NCBI GenBank assembly: GCA_024349765.1
Contig: AP026073.1
Location: 7,874,001-7,938,000, forward strand
Reading direction: 5' to 3'
From: Streptomyces nigrescens
GTDB lineage: Bacteria; Actinomycetota; Actinomycetes; Streptomycetales; Streptomycetaceae
Length of the DNA stretch: 64,000 bases
The position numbers and the translations under genes are program-made. Positions 40,681 to 48,666 of this stretch are shown here, piece after piece. How positions within the stretch are numbered: position 1 is the first letter of the stretch; each line of letters starts with the position of its first letter. The notes beneath the pieces are model-generated. The model saw only the letters and a list, made by a program, of their open reading frames with translations, searched no databases and was not told the origin of the DNA.

Positions 40681-40851
40681 GATCTTCGACGGACTGCGCC
40701 CCCAAGCCGCACGCCCACTGCCCCATCCGCCACCGACCAGCACCCAGTTCACCGCCGCCATGGACGAGAGCCGTCGAAGTGCGGCGGCGCCGGCTTCCGA
40801 AGATGCGGGCCCCTTCTCTGCCGACCCTGCAGGGAGGTCATGATCCCCGCC

Positions 40852-40887
40852 GCCAACGCCTTGCACGTTGCCAACGGCTTGCACGTT
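40852..40887. repeat. Tandem 18-bp direct repeat
   Basis: GCCAACGCCTTGCACGTT (40852-40869) and GCCAACGGCTTGCACGTT (40870-40887) differ at one base and are adjacent. Function unknown; non-coding context. Confidence 0.6.
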
Positions 40888-41200
40888 GCTCGTCGCAGGA
40901 AGGCTGGGTCCGTCGTCATCCTTCGGTCGGGCCGGCAACGGAGAGGATCCTTGCCGGGCCTCATGTGAGGCGGCCGCGGCGACGAGGATTCGCTACGGCG
41001 GTCAACTCCCGCTTTGTGAAAGCGAAATCGCACACGCGCAGCAGGCGTGTGGTGCAGCCGCGAAGAACGCGTCTCGCGATCCGGGTGGGCGCTCGCTCCC
41101 GGGGGTGTGGGCTGGGCGTCAGACCCCGTCCGCCTGGGGCGTTTTGGCGAGATGGGCACGTGGAGGACGCACCCATGCCGGAGAGGTCCAGGCAACGAAC

Positions 41201-41227
41201 AAGCCCCAGGTCGCTGACCTGGGGCTT
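41201..41227 (-). terminator. Terminator of tRNA-Gly
   Basis: AAGCCCCAGGTC (41201-41212) pairs with GACCTGGGGCTT (41216-41227) around GCT, 5 bp past the tRNA 3' end. Confidence 0.85.
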
Positions 41228-41232
41228 TCACA

Positions 41233-41306
41233 TGGAGCGGGTGACGGGAATCGAACCCGCGCTCTGAGCTTGGGAAGCTCATGTTCTACCATTAAACTAC
41301 ACCCGC
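41233..41306 (-). tRNA. tRNA-Gly (anticodon CCC), CCA encoded
   Basis: The minus strand folds as a cloverleaf: acceptor GCGGGTG/CACCCGC, D-arm with AATGGTA, anticodon stem TGAGC/GCTCA around TTCCCAA (anticodon CCC), T-arm GCGGG-TTCGATT-CCCGT, discriminator T and encoded CCA. Length is 71 nt plus CCA. Its 3' end is duplicated at 38016-38047, suggesting use as an integration site. Confidence 0.97.
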
Positions 41307-41553
41307 GTCATTCCCTCTCGTCCGAGAGCGGAACATCGTCGCACACTCTACCCCATCGCCGCCCCGCGGTGCATTTGGCATGTCCGGGTGGGGTGGGAAG
41401 AGGGGGCGGCGCGGGGGTGCGGTCCGCGCGGGATGCGGGTGTGCGGGGCGGGAGTTGGGGCGTACGGTGGGGGCCCGGAGTGCCGCCTGTGATGGCGCCC
41501 AGTTCATCCCCTAATGTGGCTTTTGTTGTCCACGCAGTTGGGAGAGGGACTTG

Positions 41554-41712
41554 ATGGAGCGCACCGTCGTACGTTGTGCCGAGGGCCACGTGTTCAGCAC
41601 CGCTTCGTTCCCGATGCAGACCACCGACCGGCTCGGTCCCGGACGGCTGTTGCGCTGCCCGCGCTGTGCTCGGCTGCGGCATGCGGTGCCCGTCGAGCAC
41701 GCGAAGCGGTAG
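41554..41712 (+). CDS. Small Cys-x2-Cys protein of 52 residues
   Basis: It starts at ATG 41554 after GGGAGAGGGACTTG and reads MERTVVRCAEGHVFSTASFP, then R-L-L-R-C-P-R-C-A-R-L-R-H-A-V-P-V and stops at 41710-41712. C-P-R-C together with the earlier Cys8 and His12 could form a zinc site. Strong ribosome site, high third-position GC and the compact zinc-ribbon look support a real gene. The function is unknown. It lies 137 bp upstream of dcd in the same direction. Confidence 0.75.
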   Translation: MERTVVRCAEGHVFSTASFPMQTTDRLGPGRLLRCPRCARLRHAVPVEHAKR

Positions 41713-41849
41713 TGATCAACCCGTAGCGGTGGTGATCCACGTCGTCGCGTGCGCGTGGATCGATCGTCCGAGGGTGGTGGGCCCGGTCCCTGGTGGGGCC
41801 GGGCCCTCGTCGTGCGGTGGGGGTGGTGCGGGCGCGTATCCTCGTCTGC

Positions 41850-42425
41850 GTGCTTCTCTCAGACAAGGACATCCGGGCCGAGATCGATGCCGGCCGGGTG
41901 CGCATCGACCCCTATGACGAGTCGATGGTGCAGCCGTCCAGTATCGACGTGCGTCTCGATCGCTACTTCCGGGTGTTCGAGAACCACCGCTACCCGCACA
42001 TCGACCCCGCCGTCGAGCAGCCCGACCTGACCCGTGAGGTGGTTCCGGAGGGCGACGAGGCGTTCATCCTGCACCCGGGTGAGTTCGTGCTCGCCTCGAC
42101 GTACGAGGTCATCAGCCTGCCGGACGACGTCGCCTCGCGCCTGGAGGGCAAGAGCTCGCTGGGGCGGCTCGGACTGCTGACGCACTCCACCGCCGGGTTC
42201 ATCGACCCGGGGTTCAGCGGGCACGTGACGCTGGAGCTGAGCAACGTGGCCACGCTGCCGATCAAGCTGTGGCCGGGCATGAAGATCGGGCAGCTGTGCA
42301 TGTTCCGGCTGACCTCGCCGGCCGAGCACCCCTACGGCAGCGAGCGGTACGGCTCCCGCTACCAGGGGCAGCGCGGCCCGACGCCGTCCCGGTCGTTCCG
42401 GAATTTCCACCGTACGAAGGTGTGA
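41850..42425 (+). CDS. dcd: dCTP deaminase
   Basis: 191 residues from GTG 41850, the usual length. It begins [20 protein letters not shown] and has the nucleotide-binding K-S-S-L-G-R-L-G-L, the catalytic segment [16 protein letters not shown], and the C-terminal [10 protein letters not shown] lid. It converts dCTP to dUTP for dTMP synthesis. The close mycobacterial homologue also hydrolyses dUTP, so a bifunctional enzyme is possible. It starts the conserved core region. Confidence 0.96.
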   Translation: MLLSDKDIRAEIDAGRVRIDPYDESMVQPSSIDVRLDRYFRVFENHRYPHIDPAVEQPDLTREVVPEGDEAFILHPGEFVLASTYEVISLPDDVASRLEGKSSLGRLGLLTHSTAGFIDPGFSGHVTLELSNVATLPIKLWPGMKIGQLCMFRLTSPAEHPYGSERYGSRYQGQRGPTPSRSFRNFHRTKV

Positions 42426-42523
42426 GGCCGCCCACGGCGGGGCGCCGTGGGCCGGGCCCGGGCCCGGGCCGTGGGCCGAGGGCCAGGTCGTAGCTCGAAA
42501 CAGAGAAGGTCTGAGAGAGATTC

Positions 42524-43021
42524 GTGAGTGACGTGCGGGAGAACCTGACGTACGAGCGGTTCGGCGGGGCGATCCGCGAGCTGGCGCAGACGATCGCGGA
42601 CGACGGGTACGAGCCGGACATCGTGCTGTCGATCGCCCGGGGCGGCGTGTTCGTCGCGGGCGGCCTGGCCTACGCGCTGGACTGCAAGAACATCCACCTG
42701 GTGAACGTCGAGTTCTACACCGGCGTGGGGACCACCCTGGAGATGCCGGTCATGCTGGCGCCGGTCCCGAACGCGATCGACTTCTCGGAGAAGAAGGTGC
42801 TGATCGCCGATGACGTGGCCGACACCGGCAAGACGCTGAAGCTGGTGCGCGACTTCTGCCTGGAAACCGTGGCCGAGGTGCGCAGCGCGGTGATCTACGA
42901 GAAGTCGCACTCGCTGGTGAAGTGCGAGTACGTCTGGAAGCGCACGGACGACTGGATCAACTTCCCCTGGAGCGTCGAGCCGCCGGTGGTCCGGCGCGAG
43001 GGCCAGATCCTCGACGCCTGA
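42524..43021 (+). CDS. Phosphoribosyltransferase (PRTase type I)
   Basis: 165 residues from GTG 42524. The PRPP-binding loop is V-L-I-A-D-D-V-A-D-T-G-K-T-L, preceded by the flexible-loop region V-E-F-Y-T-G-V-G-T-T-L-E-M-P and the P-D-I-V-L-S-I-A-R-G-G strand. It uses PRPP to attach ribose phosphate to a base; xanthine/guanine-type substrates are likely from overall similarity to Gpt/Hpt. Position after dcd fits a nucleotide-metabolism pair. Exact base uncertain. Confidence 0.88.
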   Translation: MSDVRENLTYERFGGAIRELAQTIADDGYEPDIVLSIARGGVFVAGGLAYALDCKNIHLVNVEFYTGVGTTLEMPVMLAPVPNAIDFSEKKVLIADDVADTGKTLKLVRDFCLETVAEVRSAVIYEKSHSLVKCEYVWKRTDDWINFPWSVEPPVVRREGQILDA

Positions 43022-43213
43022 CCCGGTAAGTACCGCACCACACAAGGGAGTTGGCCTCGGCCGGCTCCCTTGTTCGTTGGGGGCGGTGGGTGGGGGTGCG
43101 CGTTGTCGTGCGGTCTGTGCGCGTCTTTCGGCCAATGGCGTTCCCGGTGTTCCGCCCGGGCCTACTTGCGAGTACAACCCGCGGTAACAGCAGACCGGAG
43201 GGGAGGCCGCAGG

Positions 43214-44797
43214 GTGCGTACGAGACGCGGGAGACGTGCGGGGCACGGGTGGCGCGGACGATCTGGTTTACGTGGTGCGGTCGTGGGCTCGGCAGCGGTG
43301 CTGGGGATGGTGTTCACCCTGGCGGCGGGCGGCGGGGCGAGTGCCGCCGGCGGAGCCGCGGGCGGTACCGGCCGGGCGACGATCACGGCCACCACACCGC
43401 TGCCGCCCGAGCTGGAGAAGGTCCGGGCGCAGGAGGCGGTCAAGCTCTACGGGGACCCGGCCGAGCGGCCGCTCGCCGAGCGCAAGACCTCCTTGATCTC
43501 GCTGGGCGACAGCGAGATCTCCGGCGAGGGCGTCGGGACGTACGAGCCGGGGACCGACGGGCCCACCAACTGGTGCCACCGGTCGCCGGACGCGGCGATC
43601 CACCGCACCGGCATCGCGGCCGACGTCACGTACAACGTCGCGTGCTCGGGCGCGTACAGCGGGAACATCGTGATCGGCGGCAGCAAGCAGTACGCCGATG
43701 AGCTGGTGCAGAGCGACAGCCTGGCGATCGCGGCCCGGAACACCCGGCTGAAGATGGTGCTCCTGGTGGCCGGCGCCAATGACGACCTGCAGTTCGGGCC
43801 GGTGATGACGGACTGCGTGGAGCACTGGTTCCTGCTCCAGGGCACCTGCGAGCCGAAGTACCGGCCGGGGTGGCAGGCGCGGGTCGACGGGCTGGTGCCG
43901 AAGATCGAGCGGACGCTGAACGACCTGCGGACCGTGATGCGGAACGCGGGGTACGCCGACGGCGACTACCGGCTCGTGGTGATGTCGTACCCGAGCCCCA
44001 TCGGGCCGGACGTGGAGGACAACCCGCACTTCCCCGGGAAGCTGCCGGGCGGCTGCACGGGCTACACCTCCGACGCCGGCTGGGGGCGCAACGCCGCCGT
44101 ACCGGCCTTCGAACGGGGCGTCCGCGAGGTCGCGCAGGACACCGGCGTGACCTACCTCGACGCCTCGCGGCTCTTCCACGGCCACGAGGTGTGCATGGAG
44201 GACACCTGGGCGCGCGGGCTGTACGTGAACCTCACCAACCCCTTCCCGCCCGACTCCAATTCGGTGCGGCAGTCCTTCCACCCCAACGCGCGCGGGCACG
44301 CGGCGTTCGCTTCCTGCCTGACCCAGCTGTACGCGGCACCGGGACTGCGCGAGGCGTCCTGCGCGGACCCGGCGAGCACCGGGCGGCCGAAGCTCTACCC
44401 GGGCGCCTGGGACGACGCGTACCGGCCGCTGCGGAACGCCGCCACCGGCAGCTGTGTGGACGCGACCGGCGGCGCCAGCCGCAACGGCACGGTGGTCGGC
44501 GGCTGGGACTGCAACGGGCAGCGCCACCAGGACTGGTGGTACGACGCAGACCAGCGGTCGGTGCACGTCGGGCTGACCCAGGACCGGTGCCTGGACGTGC
44601 CGGGCGGACGGTACGAGCCGGGGGCCGGGCTGGTGCTGTGGAACTGCTCGGGCGTGGCCAACCAGCAGTTCGCCCGGCAGACGGACGGCACGATCCGGCC
44701 GGCCGCCGCGCAGTCGCTCTGCCTGACGCTGGACGGCGCGAAGGAGCCGCTGCGGCTGCGGGCGTGTGACGGGTCGACGGGGCAGCGGTTCGCGTAA
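43214..44797 (+). CDS. Secreted SGNH-type hydrolase with C-terminal ricin-type lectin domain
   Basis: 527 residues from GTG 43214, which follows GGAGGGGAGG. A Tat-like or Sec signal with many arginines covers 1-45. Residues 90-395 are an SGNH hydrolase: I-S-L-G-D-S-E (nucleophile Ser), V-A-G-A-N-D-D (block III), and S-F-H-P-N-A-R-G-H (catalytic His). The C-terminal 130 residues are a ricin-B beta-trefoil with C-V-D-A-T-G-G, W-D-C-N-G, C-L-D-V-P-G-G and Q-x-W motifs that bind sugars. It is probably an esterase acting on polysaccharide-linked esters. Confidence 0.9.
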   Translation: MRTRRGRRAGHGWRGRSGLRGAVVGSAAVLGMVFTLAAGGGASAAGGAAGGTGRATITATTPLPPELEKVRAQEAVKLYGDPAERPLAERKTSLISLGDSEISGEGVGTYEPGTDGPTNWCHRSPDAAIHRTGIAADVTYNVACSGAYSGNIVIGGSKQYADELVQSDSLAIAARNTRLKMVLLVAGANDDLQFGPVMTDCVEHWFLLQGTCEPKYRPGWQARVDGLVPKIERTLNDLRTVMRNAGYADGDYRLVVMSYPSPIGPDVEDNPHFPGKLPGGCTGYTSDAGWGRNAAVPAFERGVREVAQDTGVTYLDASRLFHGHEVCMEDTWARGLYVNLTNPFPPDSNSVRQSFHPNARGHAAFASCLTQLYAAPGLREASCADPASTGRPKLYPGAWDDAYRPLRNAATGSCVDATGGASRNGTVVGGWDCNGQRHQDWWYDADQRSVHVGLTQDRCLDVPGGRYEPGAGLVLWNCSGVANQQFARQTDGTIRPAAAQSLCLTLDGAKEPLRLRACDGSTGQRFA

Positions 44798-44843
44798 CGG
44801 CGGCTGCCGGTACGGCGATCGCGTGCGGCGCCCCCGTACGGCG

Positions 44844-44884
44844 AAGGGCCCGTCCCGGAGCGGAGTGCTCCGGGACGGGCCCTT
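44844..44884. terminator. Perfect 18-bp hairpin between convergent SGNH and Yip1 genes
   Basis: AAGGGCCCGTCCCGGAGC (44844-44861) pairs with 44867-44884 around GGAGT. Confidence 0.9.
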
Positions 44885-44910
44885 GACGCGTGGCCGGGTC
44901 GGGCCGTCGC

Positions 44911-45846
44911 CTACAGCGTGCCCAGCTTGAGCAGCGCCAGCAGCGCGACCAGCTGGATCGCGGAGGCGCCGAGCGCCTTCGGCCACGGCAGGTCGTGCGA
45001 CTTGCTGACCATGGAGGTCAGTAGATAGCCGGTGGCGAGCCAGGTCAGCCAGCCCAGGACCTGGACGAGCGTGGAGTCGCCGCCGAGGAACATCGCGAAC
45101 AGCAGCCGGGGCGCGTCCGTGATCGTCATGATCAGCATGGCCAGGCCGATGGTCGGCTGCCAGGCACCGTCGCCGCCGAGCTGGCGGGCCAGGGTGTGGG
45201 TGACCGCGCCCAGGATCAGGCTGCCGATGATGAACATCACGGCGGTGATCAGCACCCAGGGGATGCTGTTGGAGAGCGTGGCGTTCAGCACGTCCTCACG
45301 GGCCTTGTCGAAGCCGAAGACCGCGAGCAGGCCGTAGATGAACGTGACGGTCAGGGCCGGGCCCCAGACCGTGTGGTCCCGCATCTGCCAGAACGTCGCG
45401 TCGGGACGCAGCACGATGCCGGACAGCAGCTGCTTCCAGTGCAGCCGGGGGCCGGCCGGCGGGGCGGCGGACTGGCCGGCGCGGTACGTGCCGCCGGCGG
45501 CGTACTCACCGCCGTCCGGGCCGTTGCCGTACTGATCGGGGTACGGGCCGTGGGCGTCCGGCGCCTCGCCGATGCTGAACTGCCGGGTGCTGCCGGGGTT
45601 GTTGTCGCCGCCGTACGGTGCGTAGCCGGCGCCGCCGGCATCGCCGAAGTACTCGGGCTCGCCGTACTGCTGCGGCTGCCCCTGCGGTCCGCCGCCGTAC
45701 TGCTGCCACTGCCCGTGCGGTGGCGGCGCGGCCTGCTGCCCGTAGGGCCCCTGCTGCTGCCCGTACGGCGCCTGCTGCGCCTGCCCCTGCTGTCCGTTCT
45801 GCGCGGGGCGGGCATCCCGTCCGCGACCCATCCTGAATCCAGCCAC
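44911..45846 (-). CDS. Yip1-family membrane protein with Gln/Tyr-rich N-terminus
   Basis: 311 residues if GTG 45846 is used (V-A-G-F-R-M-G-R-G-R-D); ATG 45831 is an alternative. Residues 10-130 are Gln/Gly/Tyr/Pro-rich and disordered. The last 180 residues carry five TM helices in the Yip1 pattern, with W-K-Q-L-L-S-G-I-V-L-R-P-D-A-T-F-W-Q-M-R just before the first. The role is unknown in bacteria. It is convergent with the SGNH gene and downstream of an Fe-S reductase transcribed in the same direction. Confidence 0.8.
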   Translation of the reverse strand: MAGFRMGRGRDARPAQNGQQGQAQQAPYGQQQGPYGQQAAPPPHGQWQQYGGGPQGQPQQYGEPEYFGDAGGAGYAPYGGDNNPGSTRQFSIGEAPDAHGPYPDQYGNGPDGGEYAAGGTYRAGQSAAPPAGPRLHWKQLLSGIVLRPDATFWQMRDHTVWGPALTVTFIYGLLAVFGFDKAREDVLNATLSNSIPWVLITAVMFIIGSLILGAVTHTLARQLGGDGAWQPTIGLAMLIMTITDAPRLLFAMFLGGDSTLVQVLGWLTWLATGYLLTSMVSKSHDLPWPKALGASAIQLVALLALLKLGTL

Positions 45847-46009
45847 GCCTTCGAAAGTACCTGGTCCCTGCGGGACGGGTGGCCGAGTGGGGAGATGGGG
45901 GTGCGTTTGGGGCTGAGCTGTGACATGCGCTGCGCTGTGCGGTGCCTCCCGCGCACGTGGCCGTCCCGCCGCGGGGGTTGCTCGCCGTTGCTCCCCCCAC
46001 CGAAAAGCT

Positions 46010-46049
46010 GAGTGGGGGTGCACGTGATCGCTCACGTGCACCCCCACTC
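46010..46049 (-). terminator. Terminator of the Fe-S reductase gene
   Basis: An 18-bp perfect hairpin (46010-46027 with 46032-46049, 4-nt loop) followed on the minus strand by AGCTTTT. It lies about 20 bp past the stop at 46069. Confidence 0.92.
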
Positions 46050-46068
46050 GGGGTTTTTCAGGTGTGGG

Positions 46069-48360
46069 CTACTTCACCGGTTCCGGCTCCGGCTCGTTCG
46101 CCGCTTCCGGCTCGTCCGTCGGGTCGGTCGGCGTCTTCACCGAGTCCAGCAGGAGCTGGGCGACGTCGACGACCTGGATGGATTCCTTTGCCTTGCCGTC
46201 GTTCTTCTTGCCGTTGACGGAGTCGGTGAGCATGACGAGGCAGAAGGGGCAGGCGGTGGAGACGATGTCGGGGTTGAGGGAGAGGGCTTCGTCGACGCGT
46301 TCGTTGTTGATGCGCTTGCCGATGCGCTCTTCCATCCACATCCGCGCGCCGCCGGCGCCGCAGCAGAAGCCGCGTTCCTTGTGGCGGTGCATTTCTTCGT
46401 TGCGCAGGCCGGGGACCTTGGCGATGATCTCGCGCGGGGGTGTGTAGACCTTGTTGTGGCGGCCCAGGTAGCAGGGGTCGTGGTAGGTGATCAGGCCTTC
46501 GACGGGGGTGACGGGGATGAGTTTGCCCTCGTCGATGAGGTGTTGCAGCAGCTGGGTGTGGTGGATGACCTCGTAGTGGCCGCCGAGCTGCGGGTATTCG
46601 TTGGCGATGGTGTTGAAGCAGTGCGGGCAGGTCGCGACGATCTTCTTGGCGGCCTTGGGCTTCTTCGTGGAGTCGTCTTCGTTGTCCTCGCCGAAGGCGG
46701 CGTTGAGGGTGGCGACGTTCTCCGCGCCGAGTTGCTGGAAGAGGAATTCGTTGCCCAGGCGGCGGGGGGAGTCGCCGGTGCACTTCTCGTCGCCGCCCAT
46801 GATGGCGAATTTGACGCCGGCGATGTGGAGGAGTTCGGCGAAGGCCTTGGTGGTCTTCTTGGCGCGGTCTTCGAGGGCGCCGGCGCAGCCGACCCAGTAG
46901 AGGTAGTCGACTTCGGTGAGGTCTTCGACGTCCTTGCCGACGACGGGGACGGGGAAGTCGACGTCCTTGGTCCATTCCAGGCGCTGCTTCTTGGCCAGGC
47001 CCCAGGGGTTGCCCTTCTTCTCCAGGTTCTTGAGCATGGTGCCGGCTTCGCTGGGGAAGCTGGATTCGATCATGACCTGGTAGCGGCGCATGTCGACGAT
47101 GTGGTCGATGTGCTCGATGTCGACGGGGCACTGCTCGACGCAGGCGCCGCAGGTGGTGCAGGACCACAGCACGTCGGGGTCGATGACGCCGCCCGCGGCG
47201 GAGCCGCCGTCGGATGCAGCTTCGAGGGTGCCGATCAGGGGGCGCTCGGCCTCGGCGAGGGCGCCGGCGGGGACGTCGGCGAGCTGCTCCTCGGTCGCCT
47301 TCTCCTCGCCCTCCATCGTCTTGCCGCCGCCGGCGAGGAGGTAGGGCGCCTTGGCGTGTGCGTGGTCGCGCAGGGCCATGATCAGCAGCTTGGGGGAGAG
47401 CGGCTTGCCGGTGTTCCAGGCGGGGCACTGGGACTGGCAGCGGCCGCACTCGGTGCAGGTGGAGAAGTCCAGCAGGCCCTTCCAGGAGAAGTGCTCGATC
47501 TGGGAGACGCCGAACTGGTCGTCCTCGCCCGGGTCCTCGAAGTCGATGGGCTTGCCGGCCGAGGTCATCGGCTGCAGTGCGCCCAGGGCGACGTCGCCGT
47601 CGGCCTCGCGCTTGAACCAGATGTTGGGGAAGGCCAGGAAGCGGTGCCAGGCCACACCCATGTCGGTCTTCAGGGCGACCGTGATCATCCAGATGAAGGA
47701 GGTCGCGATCTTCAGGCCGGCGAAGAAGTAGGTCAGGTTCTGGAGCGTGCCGACGTCCAGGCCCCTGAACCAGGCGACCACCGGGTACGAGATGAAGAAC
47801 GACGCCTCGTAGGCGTCCACGTGGTGCTGGGCGCCCTCCAGGGCGTGCAGCGTGAAGATGCAGACGCCGACGATGAGGATGACGGCCTCGACGAAGTACG
47901 CCTGGCCGAAGTTGGAGCCGGCGAAGCGGGACTTGCGGCCCGGCTTGTTCGGCTTGCTCAGCTGGCGGATCACGATCAGGGCGAGGATGCCGAGGGTCGT
48001 CATCGTGCCGAGGAACTCGACGAAGACGTTGTACGGCGCCCAGTCACCGATGACCGGAAGGATCCAGTCGGCCTTGAAGAGCTGGCCGATGGCGTTGACG
48101 ATCGTCAGCAGCAGCGAGAAGAAGCCCACCGCCACGAACCAGTGCGCGACACCGACGATGCCCCAGCGGTTCATCCGGGTGTGGCCGAGGAACTCCTTGA
48201 CCACGGTGACCGTTCGCTGAACGGGGGCATCGGTGCGGGTGCCGGCGGGTACGGGCTGGCCGAGCCGCATCTGGCGGTAGATCTGCAGGATGGCGCGGCC
48301 GAACAGCGCGACACCGATCGCGATGAGGACCAGCGACACGATGATCGCGGCGAGTTGCAT
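46069..48360 (-). CDS. Membrane-bound Fe-S oxidoreductase (HdrD/GlpC-like, CCG domains)
   Basis: 763 residues from ATG 48360 with GAGGAGCC upstream. The N-terminal 260 residues have about five TM helices with His residues, like nitrate-reductase gamma or HdrE-type subunits. Two [4Fe-4S] motifs follow: C-T-E-C-G-R-C-Q-S-Q-C-P near 300 and C-T-T-C-G-A-C-V-E-Q-C-P near 398. Two CCG domains then appear (C-P-H-C-F-N-T-I-A-N and C-C-G-A-G-G-A-R-M-W...C-P-F-C). It should pass electrons between a soluble donor and the quinone pool; the donor is unknown. It is divergent from dnaK. Confidence 0.88.
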   Translation of the reverse strand: MQLAAIIVSLVLIAIGVALFGRAILQIYRQMRLGQPVPAGTRTDAPVQRTVTVVKEFLGHTRMNRWGIVGVAHWFVAVGFFSLLLTIVNAIGQLFKADWILPVIGDWAPYNVFVEFLGTMTTLGILALIVIRQLSKPNKPGRKSRFAGSNFGQAYFVEAVILIVGVCIFTLHALEGAQHHVDAYEASFFISYPVVAWFRGLDVGTLQNLTYFFAGLKIATSFIWMITVALKTDMGVAWHRFLAFPNIWFKREADGDVALGALQPMTSAGKPIDFEDPGEDDQFGVSQIEHFSWKGLLDFSTCTECGRCQSQCPAWNTGKPLSPKLLIMALRDHAHAKAPYLLAGGGKTMEGEEKATEEQLADVPAGALAEAERPLIGTLEAASDGGSAAGGVIDPDVLWSCTTCGACVEQCPVDIEHIDHIVDMRRYQVMIESSFPSEAGTMLKNLEKKGNPWGLAKKQRLEWTKDVDFPVPVVGKDVEDLTEVDYLYWVGCAGALEDRAKKTTKAFAELLHIAGVKFAIMGGDEKCTGDSPRRLGNEFLFQQLGAENVATLNAAFGEDNEDDSTKKPKAAKKIVATCPHCFNTIANEYPQLGGHYEVIHHTQLLQHLIDEGKLIPVTPVEGLITYHDPCYLGRHNKVYTPPREIIAKVPGLRNEEMHRHKERGFCCGAGGARMWMEERIGKRINNERVDEALSLNPDIVSTACPFCLVMLTDSVNGKKNDGKAKESIQVVDVAQLLLDSVKTPTDPTDEPEAANEPEPEPVK

Positions 48361-48575
48361 GAGGGGCTCCTCGGACCTGCGAGAGCGGAAGACGGAGAGC
48401 GTTGAGCGGGCCCAGCGCTCTACTACTGAGTAACTTTTTGGGTCTGCGGCTGAGGTTACCCATTCTCCCCGGCCCCATGAAGGCGCCCGGCCGGTGATCT
48501 GTGTCGCGAAGGCAACCCTGCGTCGAGGGCGGACGTCCTTGGTGGTGGCCGGGTGACGATAAGGGCGACATAAAA

Positions 48576-48596
48576 GTTGAGTGGACTCGACTCAGC
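48576..48596. promoter_or_regulatory. HAIR repeat 1 (HspR operator) upstream of dnaK
   Basis: GTTGAGT-N7-ACTCAGC matches the HAIR consensus CTTGAGT-N7-ACTCAAG at 12 of 14 positions. It is just upstream of TTGACA (48601-48606), the likely -35 hexamer. Confidence 0.88.
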
Positions 48597-48627
48597 TCTG
48601 TTGACAGGTTTTTCTCGGTGTTGCACT

Positions 48628-48648
48628 CTTGAGCCTGTTCCACTCAAG
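48628..48648. promoter_or_regulatory. HAIR repeat 2 (HspR operator) upstream of dnaK
   Basis: CTTGAGC-N7-ACTCAAG matches HAIR at 13 of 14 positions and overlaps the expected start-point region, where HspR would block transcription. Confidence 0.92.
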
Positions 48649-48666
48649 TCAGCTGGAGGAATTGAA

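Larger units (their letters stand above)
40457..41232. other. 776-bp region with terminator, pseudogene fragment and direct repeat
   Basis: Beyond the features listed separately (hairpin at 40487-40526, oxidoreductase fragment near 40545-40680, tandem repeat 40852-40887, tRNA terminator 41201-41227) I see no intact gene. Open frames spanning the tRNA produce the familiar spurious N-R-T-R-A-L peptide. Confidence 0.6.
48361..48666. other. 306-bp divergent region between Fe-S reductase and dnaK
   Basis: Two HAIR repeats and the dnaK promoter lie at its right end. The left part carries the reductase promoter and the ribosome site. No other feature seen. Confidence 0.6.

Noticed and set aside
40868-41554. 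Protein-coding frame crossing tRNA-Gly (N-R-T-R-A-L peptide)
   Set aside because: This peptide is the well-known false translation of a tRNA gene; the cloverleaf is clear.
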